64,000 nt of DNA from Ailanthus altissimus (lineage: Eukaryota; Streptophyta; Magnoliopsida; Sapindales; Simaroubaceae): assembly GCA_946807835.1 (NCBI GenBank), contig OX327697.1:21400001-21464000 (forward strand), read 5' to 3'. The notes under the pieces were generated by a model, which was not told where the DNA came from, made no database searches, and saw only the letters and a list, made by a program, of their open reading frames with translations. Position 1 is the stretch's first letter; each line of letters begins with the position of its first letter. Below are positions 52,680 through 63,562 of the stretch, piece after piece. Position numbers and translations under genes: made by a program.

Positions 52680-53310
52680 GATAGATATTAAGTGAAGAGT
52701 CAATAAGAAATATAATACGCGATGGGCATATGAAAAAGAAGTAAGGTGAAGAGTTAAAAGTAAAGAAAAGCATGAAAACGCAGGGAGGCACCATCAGCCA
52801 CAGGGTTGTGACACCGAAGATGGTAGCTCCAACGTTGCAATGCATGGGCAATGCCGCGATGCTCAATTTTGGATACTTACATTTTTGGCTTGGATTTGAC
52901 TTTTTTGAAGACATTTCGGACTCCCAAACATATGAACTCCTATTCCAACTAAATTTAAGATTTTTAAAGATATTTTACTCATTATATAAACCATTTAAAT
53001 ACAATCAAGCATTAAAAGAAGCTTGTAAGAGATATTAAAAAACTAACTAGACATTAAATACTTGTATGCATTAGGGTAAAATCATTGTAGGTGTTTTAGA
53101 AAATGAAGGTACCCCCATATATCTTCTTTTGAAAATTTTTTATTTATTTATTTTTATAATTTTTAAAATAGTTAATAAGAGATGTTAAAATTCTTTGATT
53201 CACCGTGAATATAACTTTTTGTCGAATCATATAAGTTGTTGTACATTGATCTTGATTGATTTAATTTTTTTCTATACTTGATATTATATTTGCTTATAAA
53301 TTATACACTT
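52680..53310 (+). repeat. Decayed LTR related to the solo LTR at 54288
   Basis: The order of blocks matches the younger LTR: GTGAAGAGTTA, then GGACTCCCAAA, then CTAACTAGACATTAAATACT (compare CTAGGTAGACACTAAATGCT), then GCATTAGGGTAAAATCATTG (compare GCTAGGGTGGAACCGTTG), then GATTCACCGTGAAT (compare GATCCACCGTGGAC). Most differences are C to T or G to A, as expected for an old methylated repeat. Confidence 0.65.
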
Positions 53311-54287
53311 CTAATTATTAAGGTGAAAAATTGATCTCTTAAAGAAATTAATAGTAAACCTAATCTCCTCTCCAATCTTCAACACGGTTCGATAAACGTA
53401 ACATTACTCTTTAATCAACCTGTCAACTAAGTGATTGCTCCAAATTGATGCATATGATAAAAGGCACACAAAAACCTATTCTATTATCATTTCACGAAGC
53501 GAAACGCAAAATGAAAAAATGAAATATATATATATATATAATTACATATGGAGGACGATTTTGATAAAAACTCCCAAAATAAAAAATACCATTTGTTCAA
53601 AGTTTTTTTTAAAAAAACTTATTCCTGTCGGTATTATGATTAATTAATGAGTACATGTTTTATAATTTTATTAGATGTAGATACATCTAAACTAGTATGC
53701 CTATTTCATATAAGCTTTTCTTTTCAAAAGAAAACGTACGCTAAATTACTGATGAAAAAGTTATTTTTATAGGTTATATCAATTATATTATAATGTTGAT
53801 ATTTTTAAAAATAACATATATATTTTTAAATATATTTTATTTAAATTATACTATTAAAATTATTAAAAACATATAATTTTAAGTACATTTCTCTTAGATT
53901 AGAAAATAGATTTGAGTAATACATAAATCATTGAAGCATGCCTCACCTAAATTATATTATCGAAATTATTAGAAGTAATATGTACAATTTTAAGTACATT
54001 CTACTCAAATCTCTGCCTAACTAGACTACTGTTATCATTGGGAGCAATACACACAGTTTCAAGTACATCACACCCGTACTAGAAGACACCACTTGAATTA
54101 TTAAATACGTATAATTTTGAGCATATCCCACCCAAATTAAAAGAATCTCAATCTTTTACACACCTAACCTTAATTACTCTATCAGAATCATTGCGAGCAT
54201 CACGTATAATTTTGAGCACATCCCACTTAAATTAAAGATTCTTAAAATTATTGAAAGTAATATGTACAACTTTAAGCATATCCAACT

Positions 54288-55148
54288 TGTTGGAAAATTG
54301 GTGATTCAACAATTTTGATTGGACAAGAATTGAGATGAATACCAAAGTGAAGAGTTACAAGAAGTCTAGAACGTAAGACACGTATAGAGAAGTTTAAGAA
54401 GTGTGAGACATAAAGGGGGAAGCGAAACGGGACTCAAAAACGTGAAGGAAGCTAAAAAATGCGGGATAGGTGTACAGGGCTGAGCGTCGCGATGTCCATG
54501 ACAGCAACCTAGCGCTGCAGCCCTGGGTCCTCAGCGTCGCAACGCTAGGCGCAATTTTGGCCAGCGCCCAGGGACGAGCGCCGCAGAGCCAGAACGCTTG
54601 AAAAAGTCCGTTTTTCTTTAGGATTTCGAGTTTTGGGAAGTTTTGGACTTCCAAAACAAATGGACTCTTACTCCAACAAGGAATAGGGTTAGTAGGCACG
54701 AAATACACCCTATATAAACACTTGTAAATTCTTGATTTTAGATTAAGCATTAAGAGAGACTCTAAGAGATGGGAAGAACTAGGTAGACACTAAATGCTTG
54801 TGTACGCTAGGGTGGAACCGTTGTTTGGGTGATCATTGTTCGTGGTAGAGTAAGGGTTCACTAAACGTTTAGGTCATTTGAGGGTTCTTCATTGGATTTT
54901 CCTTATAAAATCTCTAGGGAGTTATAATAAGAGAGGCTAGGATCCTTGGATCCACCGTGGACGTAGGCAATTGGCCGAACCACGTAAGATTATATTGTGC
55001 TCTTTTGTTTTCAGTTTTGAATTCTTGTTGTTTTTGCTTGATTGACATATTATTCCGCTGCGCAAGGAGGTTAGTGTTCTAGGTTAAATATTGAGTTCTT
55101 TACTTCAACATAACCTCGAAAGAGAAAAAGGCGTTTCTTCTCTCAACA
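54288..55148 (+). mobile_element. Solo LTR (861 bp) inside the array
   Basis: Begins TGTTGG, ends CTCAACA; flanked by CAACT (54283-54287) and TAACT (55149-55153), a target duplication with one mismatch. It has a TATA box (CCCTATATAAAC near 54708) and downstream the block with CCGTGGACGTAGGC and CCGAACCACGTAAG. The 54470-54600 segment is unusually GC-rich with repeated AGCG motifs. No internal domain, so it is a solo LTR. Confidence 0.75.
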
Positions 55149-55639
55149 TAACTCAAATTAGAAAACTCCTAGATTCCTACACATTCCATCCAAATTAGAA
55201 GACTGCCATACTCCCACAAGAATCATTAGGATCAACACTTACAGTTTTGAGCACATCCCACATAAATTATAAGACTCCCAGAATCATTGAAAGTAATACA
55301 TACAGCCTTGAGCATATCCCACTCAAATTAGAAAATTCATAGACTCCCACACATCTCCCAAATTAAAAGACTCCTAGACTCCCACAAAAAGACTCCCGAA
55401 ATCAGAATCATTGGAAGCAATATGTATAACTTTGAGCATATCCCACCCAAATTAGAGAACTTTTAGACTCTCACACCTTAAATTAGAATACTCCCAGAAT
55501 CTCCCAAAGACTCTCAAAATCAGCATCATTAAAAGCAATACGTACAGTTTTAAGCATATCACACTCAAATTAAAAAACTCTTAGACTCTTCACACATCTC
55601 ATCTAAATTAGAAGATTCCTAGTCTTCCACATATCTCAC

Positions 55640-56509
55640 TAAGGTTGGCAATGAGGCGGGTTAAGGTAGGGATCACATTCCCTATCTCCATATGCGCTTG
55701 GGATAAAACTACCCATATCTGCCCCACACCCAATTTATGTAATTCGGGTTCAGATAAGGAATCCCTAAATAGTGATAGGGATCCCCATGGGTATCTAACA
55801 CTCATTTTTTTAATTAATATTTTAAATTATTCTTTAACTTGTACTAATTTAATTTTATAAAATAATTTTTCACTCGTATAATCATAATATACCTAAAAAA
55901 AATTATCTCAAATGAATTATTTTGAGATTCAAAGTTCTTTCCACAAATTTTAAATTTTGATAATTAAGAAATTTCATAAAAAAAAAAAAATACTAACAAA
56001 CTTCTGTAAGCAAATTTTTCATCTTTTAATTTAGAGCCTCATGTGATAATAAGTCAGTTTTTAATAAATAAATAAATTGATGAAATGGTTAATAAGAAGT
56101 CAAATACGACCAGATAAGTTTCTCTATTCTTCGTTTTAATTTCATATATAATACTAAATAAATGGATTTAATAAAAAAGAAAAAGAAAAATTTTGGAATA
56201 TTTATATTTTATTAACATTAAAGAATGAGAATTCCTTTTCGTTTCAATAACAAATAATAATTTTTAATTTTTTAATGGGAACAAATGTTATTATTATGAT
56301 TTTTTTAATTGTGTCTTTAAATTGAATTTTTGGATTGAGTTTGACAAAATTAAATCATTCCCATCCCCAACTTGAATTTAATTTACGGATGGATCGGTTC
56401 CCCGTACTTATCTCATTCCCAAAAAATAATAAAATAAGACTTGATATTTGCCCTATTCGAGGCAGGTCCCTACGGAGCTTTGACCCCCAGAAGAATTCTA
56501 CTACCCCTA
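55640..56509. mobile_element. hAT-type non-autonomous element
   Basis: Flanked by TATCTCAC (55632-55639) and CATCTCAC (56510-56517), an 8-bp duplication with one mismatch, as expected for hAT. The left end reads TAAGGTTGGCAATGAGGCGG and the right end, reversed, TAGGGG. The outer 150 bp on each side have the GGCGGG and GATCCCCATGGG style sequence common in such plant elements; the interior is AT-rich and non-coding. Confidence 0.75.
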
Positions 56510-56517
56510 CATCTCAC

Positions 56518-57640
56518 CCAAATTAAAATACTCCCAAACTCATATAAAATAAAATGAATAAATCAATTACCTAACATTCGCTGGGACTTAAACTTCTAAC
56601 CTCAATAAAAAAAGTACACAAAATTTGTTGTTAAAACAAATCCTCGTTGCAATGAAAAAACAATTAAAGTAGAAAATGTTACCACCTAATTTGTAAAGGG
56701 ATAGTAGTAAAAGTATGAGAAAATTACAATTAAAAAAAACCTAGAGATACGAAGATTTAAATAATACTAAATATAAGTTTATTATTATTTTTTTTTATAA
56801 AAAAAAAGATAGTTTATAAAATAATTGAATCCTTGAGTTCATTCAAATCCGAAGATGAATATTTGTCAAATAGAGGAATTAGGAAACCTTGTGTAGGAAT
56901 AGAATAAACAAATTTGGATCTTACTTTCATCAATAGAATTGTTTGTTTTCCAAAATTATTTTTAAAAAGTTTTGTTTTATTACCTTTTGGGATTTTCGAC
57001 TCATCAAGTCTGTCAATAGACAATATTTGCCATTTTTTTGGCTTGTTGAATATTTCCACTAGCATTCTATTTCCAATGACTAAGTACCATTTCTTTTTGT
57101 CTCCTTAATGCGGCTGGGTATTAGGCTTTTGAAATATTTGAAACTCCATTGACTATAAGCATATAATTCTTAAAATCCAATTCAATATTTATGTTGAGTC
57201 TTAATTGTCCCTTCGTTAACTTTGAACGATCGTTGCATGTACCAATTGTATGTATATTTATTATTTCATCCTCTTGTAAGTTAATTAGTTTTTCTAACTA
57301 CTTTTTATTGCCTAATTGGGAAAAGCTAGTTTGAATAATTTTTTATAAGTGAAAAATTGTCCCAAAATGTAATAGCTTAGAAGCCATGCATGGGCTGTGA
57401 ATACATTACATTACATTATTTTCAGATTGAATTTCTTGTGAGAATTAACTCACTCACTTTTTTTTTATAAAAAAAATACTATTTATTTTATCATTAGATT
57501 GTATAACAAATTAATTTTAAAGTCTATAAGATATATAATATTAATAATACTACATGCACAAATTAATCTTATAAAGTCCTTCATGTTACTTGAAGTGATA
57601 TAATATGGTTGGAAAAATAGACATAAAATAATAAAATAAT
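56518..57640. other. Intergenic AT-rich DNA
   Basis: The frame 56814-57065 (minus, 83 codons) is open but has no recognised domain, and both strands are open there, which argues against real coding. Nothing else found. Confidence 0.45.
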
Positions 57641-58325
57641 GAGTAAAGAACAAATGGACTCTCAAGGTTTCTTAAAAGTGACACTTTAGTCACCCTTACT
57701 TTGAAAATAAATAAATATCCCCCCTTTAATTTTTTCTATTAGTTTAAATGATAAAGAATAATATAATTTTTTACTTAATAAAACACGTAACACAATTTGA
57801 CAATGCGTTAACCGATGACCAATATTGACTAATCATTGATTAACATTGATCGATTGTTGACGGATACTAAAACGATTAATTGTGAATATCATAAGATTCT
57901 AAATTTTGTGATCTATACAATAATAAAGTTATTTTCACCAATAAAGCATTAGAGGAATACCAAAATTAATAAAATAATATAATGAGACCATTATTCATTC
58001 TTTTTAACTAATTTCAAACTTTTATAGTGTTTCATTAGTGAAAATAATTTCATTACTGTATAAATTATAAAATTTAGAGTTTGACGATGTTTACAGGGAA
58101 TCATTTCGATATCAATTAATAGCCAATCAATATCGACAACACCAATTAACGCTAGTTAACGGACGATTAATACTAGTCAACTATTGATCAATGATATTAT
58201 AATATTGTAATAATTACCATCTTACTTAATAAAAAAAATTTAAAAATAAATTTGTATATTTTTAAAACCAAGATAATTAAAGTTTCACTTTTAAAATATA
58301 TTAAGGGTTCAGTTATCTTTTACTC
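57641..58325. mobile_element. Mutator-like MITE with long inverted repeats
   Basis: Perfect 9-bp target duplication TAAAATAAT (57632-57640 and 58326-58334). The left end GAGTAAAGAACAAATGGACT matches the reverse complement of the right end, GAGTAAAAGATAACTGAACC, and similarity continues through AAAAGTG(A)CACTTTA almost to the centre near 57985, so the whole 685 bp is an imperfect palindrome. Nine-bp duplications and long arms indicate the Mutator group. No transposase. Confidence 0.85.
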
Positions 58326-58334
58326 TAAAATAAT

Positions 58335-60734
58335 AAATGAAATAGATATTATAATAATAAATTAATCAATCATACCATACCATGTTAGATAGTACGAACG
58401 AATTTATATAATTTCATTTGTACATGTAATATTACTCTATAAATATAGAGATAGTGACATGAGCACGATAGTGATAACATGTCATTCATTTGTTAATTTA
58501 ATGAAATTTTATCATATATATGATTTTATTTAAAGAATAATAAATTGTTGTAATTATTACATAAATAAATAAGAAAATAGATAATAAAATTTAATTAAAT
58601 AAACTTATGACCATAGTATTACATTTAGAAACCAAAATTATACAACTTCATGTATATAATCTATAGTGACATGAATTAATTAAAAGAATAAACATAAAAA
58701 AATTAATATAATAAATAAAAATAGAATTTTGATAATGACATTGACTTTGATTTTTCAGAACTACTTAAATTATATGAATAAGTTAAATATTTAACTTATG
58801 TTTTTTTTAATTTAAAGAGCATATATTCAAATTTGGACTCTTACATTAATCAAGAGACTTGATTTCTGCAAGGTGTAGCACACTCATATGAAGGCGCGTG
58901 AGGGCAGCCCTTTAATTCTTCAAAGTAATTAAAAATATTAATTATATAAACATAAAATAATAAGAAAGGTGACACGAGGGTGACGGGCATGATGATGAAG
59001 GTCAATGCAAAATTATGTTCGTGAGAAGCCACTTTGTCCCCCATCCATTTTGGAGACCCCAAACGAACACACAAATTTTATTTTATTTTATTTTTATTTT
59101 TATAAAAACTTTAATAGTACATAACACAAACAATATTAATTTGCTTTTATCTAATTAATTAAGTATCATTGATATCATATATTAAAATCAACATCATATT
59201 TGGGCGGTACCAAACCCGAGCATGCTCTTGGTGGCCTAACATTATTTTTTAAGCCCTCAATTCCATGATAATTTTATGCCACGTGGCCAATTTAACAACC
59301 ACTAACAGACATTTTTTGTTTTTTTAATGATTATTTCTCTATTTATATTAAGAATATGTCATCTTCAATTTTGCATCAGCATCAGCATTATTCATGGCTA
59401 GAGATGAGATGAGATGAGATAAGACTTATGTTTATAAACAATCTGAAAATCTTACTAGGAAAAATAATTGAATTGAAAAAAATTATATAGCCAACAAACA
59501 AAAGCTTTTTAGAATATTTAATAAATAAGGCTTTGATATGAACTTGATTCGAAATTAATGGCCATACATCCATTATGGGCTGACGAATCACGATCGTTGA
59601 TATTTGTATATCATGATCATCTATTGTTTATTGAAAAATCAAGAAATAGAAAATGACTTGGGGTTTGATGATGATTGAGTGCTCTAAACTTCTAGAACAG
59701 AAAAAAAAGATTGTTTATTTTTTAGCGTTAGGATTTAGGAATCATGATTTTGACAAGAGAATATACCTTTTAATTTTTCTCTTCTTTTCTTTTATTTTTC
59801 TTTTTTTATTAATCAATAGGAGATATACTCTAATTTTTCTTATATATGAAAGAAGAAAAATCCTCATTAATATTTAATGGATTGTATAAATAAAAGCAAA
59901 TCTTATTAGCTTGTTTTCAATAAAGTTCTTCCTATTAGAATTTTTGTATTTGTTAGCATTTAATTAGTAAAATTTATTAATAAAAAATTGATTGATTAAT
60001 TCTTATACTTTATAAATCCTAATAATTGTGTCTCGTGGATGTAGCTCAATTGTTTGTAAATGCGCTTTCAGTGCTAATTCTTTGACTTCGAATACAAATA
60101 AAGAGTAAGAATTGGTAATTAACAATTATTAGTGAAAATATTTTTTTCATTAAAAACAATTATCATAATAATGAATTCTTTTTTAAAAACAAAAAAATCA
60201 AAACTTGAAACTTTGAGTTAAATATAGTTTTAAAGAAAATCTTTAATTTAAAATAAAACTATAGTATTTTAGAAGTTATATGAAATACAAAATAATTTTT
60301 TTTAAAACAGTTTTATAGATTAATTATGACTAATAATGTTATATTTATAAAATTGAGATATAACAAATTTATTTTTTTATTGATATGACAATAATTAATA
60401 ACTAACATGTGGTAGATAGTAGTTTTTTTATATATCATTATAATAATTCTATAATACTAATAATAAATAAGGGATATTTTAAGTAATATTGAAATTATTA
60501 AAGTATAAAAATATATATCCTAATTTTATAAACGTAAAAGAGGGCCGTATTTGCTAAGCCATAAACAATATATATGGCAACGGCCGAAAGCAACTTTGTA
60601 ATCTATAATAAGACATACATATGAACCAAAACATTAACATCTGTCTATTAAGAAAATTGATCACTTAATACCAACCAAAAAAAAACTCAAATTACAGATA
60701 AAGTTTAGTCATTGTAAAGAGAATTGTATATCAA
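58335..60734. other. Intergenic AT-rich DNA downstream of the MADS-box gene
   Basis: No gene recognised. It contains a tRNA-like patch at 60036-60100 and the 3' end region of the MADS-box gene next to 60735. Several short frames have no domain. Confidence 0.5.
60036..60100 (+). repeat. tRNA-like patch, possibly the head of a SINE
   Basis: GGATGTAGCTCAATTG resembles the 5' part and A box of plant tRNAs, and GACTTCGAATAC about 45 bp later resembles a B box. The cloverleaf does not close (no matching acceptor arm), so it is not a functional tRNA gene. Confidence 0.35.
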
Positions 60735-63294
60735 TCAATCTGAAGCCACCTGACTCCCCGAATCATTGCATATGGACTCCATTTTGGGCACTTTTCTCTT
60801 GCGGCGAACATCTGATGATAGCCTGTTACACACACACACACGCACATTATATGCATATGAGATTAAACATCAGTATTAACATAAATTACTTACCCCAAGT
60901 GCAAGGAAGTATCTGAATGATCATCATCATCATCATCATCTGATGTGCTACGACAATTAGCTTCCGAGTTGGTGAAAGAAAATCTCCTTTCCATGGGATT
61001 AAATTCAAGCAAAGGTGATCTAGAGCGTCGAAGTTCCTCCATCTATCCACATTTTATTGAAAATATATAACATTATGGGTCAAATTTACCCCTTTTTTTT
61101 TTTTTTTATGTTTTTGCAGTTTGATCAACAACATGGGTTTACCTGTTTTCGTAGAGTTTCATTCTCTAGCGTGGCTTTTTGTTCCTGTTAATTAAATTAC
61201 ACCAGAATAAATACGTCAACTAAAAGTCATTTAGCTTTTGTTCTTTTAGAAAAAGCACTGTTTCTGAAGTAATTTGAATGTATCTTTTTCCTATGTGTGA
61301 ATTCTTTTTTATGTTGTATTAGAATTTTCCCTTTTTTTTTTTTATTTGAAGTGCTCTTTTTGGAAGTCGATAAGCACTTTTGCTAGGTGGACCGGGCACC
61401 CATATAGCTAATTATGAAATAGGAATGATATGCTAATACCACGTCTCATTATTAGTGCCCAAATATAATCGCTAAAAATAAAAAGGATGCCGAATATTTA
61501 CCAGTAATCTTGATCTCTTAAGCTGCTCCAATAAAACTTGCTCCTGCAAGAAAAAAAAAAGTAATGTTGTGTCAAGACAATTGAAAGAAGACTCGTATAC
61601 ACATTGAGTGAAATATTGATTCAAGTGCCTTCTTATCCTTGACAGATAAAATCCCTTGACTTAGTTGATTCTCCAATTGTTGCAGCTCCTTGAAGCTCAA
61701 GTCATCTAGTTCCTTTCCATTCATCCGCCTGTAAGATTTTTGTATCAAAACATAAGATTTTTTTCTGGGGGCAAGGCCTAGGGACAGGGCTAATCACTTG
61801 GAGAAATAGAGCCGGCTATTGGGTGATTCGTTGAAGGATTTTTATGTTAAAACAAGAAATAACATTTATCAGTAAAGAATTAATTACTTACATGTATTGC
61901 AAACGCAGCCTTGCATACTCATCTTTCAGAGCATTCACCTCGGATACTTGTGATTGCTGCTTGTTTATATCAAATGTGAAGACCAAAACAACTAAAAATT
62001 AAACCATATTATCCAAATCCAATGAAATGAAATGTCTATCATTATGAAATCTGTTTTTCTGACCAAATGTGAAATGTTTTATTTTTTCTAATCTTTTGTT
62101 ATAAATATGAAGTATGTAAATGATAGGTACCTCAGCCCCATGCTCTTCAGGAGGATGTGATTGACATTCCAGTTCCAGGCCTTTACTGTATCTTGAAAGA
62201 ACGCGTTCCATGCTACACAAAGCACAAGAATTAGTCAATAAAAGATATACCTTATAATTGGGGTGTTTTCTCACTAAGACCTAGCCTTTTCTTTGCTTTG
62301 AGGCCCAACCCATATCAACCAGTTACATGCTTGTAGCTACATCTCTTGTTTGAAGAGGAGCCAAACGGGCCGGACAGTCCAGCCCATAATGGCTTTAGCC
62401 TTTTTTTCATCATAAGGGCAAAGTCAAGCCTTAACTACTCATCAAAAGTCAAAATTACAGAGAGTCAAAGAAGAAAAAATGAAAAACATCAAATTTTCTC
62501 GATAAAAAACAATAATAAAAGTTTATGTTGACGGGCTTAAGCCCTCGCGTGTGCTTGCGAACCCATGTAGATTTTAGCTTATTTGGGCTCAATTGGCCTG
62601 ACCCGTCCTGTTTTGCTCTCATTCATGCAATAGCTTTTGTATCTCCCTCTCTCTTTGCCATGATCTTTTACTATTTCTATCTGCTATTTTATTTACCAAC
62701 AATTTTCTGTTCCAAAAGAATTACAACTTTAAATCATTACATGACTCTGTTCTTCATCTTTTCAAAACCCAAATTGAACACCCGCCCCTCTCTTTTGGTG
62801 ATTACAAAAATTCTTTGTAAGGATTCATTACAAGACCAAAACAACTACTTTTGGGCCCAATTAAAAGACTTCAAAATGGCACGTTCACCAATCAATTAAC
62901 TGCCATGCATGTCTAGGTCAACACACCAAAAACAAAAAACTTAAGAAAAGATTTGTAAAAACTTGTATCAAAAAATATATTTGTAAAAACTCATATAACC
63001 CAAATACCAAATTAAATGGGAAAAAAAAAATGGTAACAAAAAATAAACAAATCATGACTTGAAAGTTAGATAATTAATAAATATGTGATAAAATAATGAT
63101 ATGATATAATACCTTGTACTTGAAAACTCGTAAAGCTTGCCTGTGCTGGAGAAGACGATGACAGCAACCTCGGCATCGCACAAAACTGACAGCTCCTTGG
63201 CCTTTTTGAGCAACCCATTACGGCGTTTTGAGAAGGTGACTTGACGGCTGCTCAAGTTCTCGATCCTCTTGATCTCAATCTTACCTCTGCCCAT
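60735..63294 (-). CDS. AGL18: AGL18-like MIKC-type MADS-box transcription factor
   Basis: Eight exons read on the minus strand: 63294-63113, 62212-62131, 61956-61892, 61728-61629, 61543-61502, 61184-61143, 61042-60894, 60822-60735 (182, 82, 65, 100, 42, 42, 149, 88 nt; 249 residues). The 100-42-42 series is the classic K-box exon pattern. MADS domain 1-60 ([33 protein letters not shown]); I region with [12 protein letters not shown] domain about 89-172; acidic run of seven Asp (206-212); LHLGL (218-222), an EAR-type LxLxL repression motif; basic RRKRK (227-231); end GSQVASD. The C-terminal motifs match AGL18 better than AGL15. In Arabidopsis AGL18 is a nuclear floral repressor acting with AGL15 and promotes somatic embryogenesis. 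Length is close to the 256 residues of AGL18. Intron 4 needs a GC donor. Confidence 0.93.
60822..60893 (-). repeat. CA/GT-rich microsatellite in the last intron
   Basis: The intron between exons 7 and 8 contains an ACAC run at about 60828-60844 directly next to the splice acceptor of exon 8, so length variants could affect the polypyrimidine tract (GT-rich on the coding strand). Confidence 0.6.
61544..61628 (-). other. GC-AG intron of the AGL18-like gene
   Basis: Exon 4 ends AAG and the intron begins GCACTT (61628-61623); the acceptor is TTGCAG after a long T tract. Using GC gives an exon of exactly 100 nt in the right phase and joins KDKK to [14 protein letters not shown], as in relatives. 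No GT within reach gives a comparable exon. Confidence 0.85.
62280..62640. repeat. Possible transposon-derived patch in MADS intron 1
   Basis: Within the 900-bp first intron, short GC-rich blocks (AAACGGGCCGGACAGTCCAG, then GGGCTTAAGCCC, then TGACCCGTCCTG) stand out from AT-rich flanks and resemble sequences often found in plant hAT-type elements. No ends or target duplication were found. Confidence 0.35.
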
Positions 63295-63331
63295 TTTTGT
63301 TTTGTTTTTCTCAGAAAATATAACAAACAGT

Positions 63332-63370
63332 AGAAGATGAAGATGAAGATGAAGATGAAGGTGATGATGG
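63332..63370. repeat. GAT/GAAGAT microsatellite in the MADS-box 5' leader
   Basis: Repeated GAAGAT units followed by GTGATGATGG, 38-76 bp before the start codon. On the transcribed strand this is a TCTTCA-rich leader, a common plant 5' UTR composition. Confidence 0.8.
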
Positions 63371-63552
63371 GAAGAGATGAAAATGCATATAATAATAGAG
63401 AGAAGAAAAAGAAATCAAAATGTGGTCTGAAAATAAAAAAGAAGTTACTGAAAATAAAAGGGATTGCAAAGGGGACTAATGAAGGAAAGTGTGACCAAAA
63501 TTAGGATATATCATGAAAAGGTGACAGATGGAATACTATATGTAGCAATTAT

Positions 63553-63562
63553 CCAAATATGG
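63553..63562. promoter_or_regulatory. Perfect CArG box upstream of the AGL18-like gene
   Basis: CCAAATATGG fits the CC(A/T)6GG consensus bound by MADS-domain dimers. Its near edge lies 259 bp upstream of the start codon. MADS genes of the AGL15/AGL18 group are known to bind their own or each other's regulatory regions; a direct role here is inferred from the motif only. Confidence 0.6.

Larger units (their letters stand above)
53860..56560. repeat. Degenerate minisatellite-like array, interrupted by two insertions
   Basis: Diverged copies of a motif of about 65-110 bp: (A)TCATT(G)xAAGCAATA, then GTACAGTTTTGAGCATATCC, then CACCCAAATTAGAA, then GACTCCCACA. Copies are visible near 53878, 53975, 54050, 54110, 54207, 54262, then after the LTR near 55160, 55235, 55300, 55425 and 55540, and after the hAT element near 56517. 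No coding sense. Family unknown. Confidence 0.7.

Noticed and set aside
62525..62899. 124-codon plus-strand frame within the MADS gene
   Set aside because: It lies in intron 1 on the opposite strand and translates mixed repeat-like sequence with no domain.
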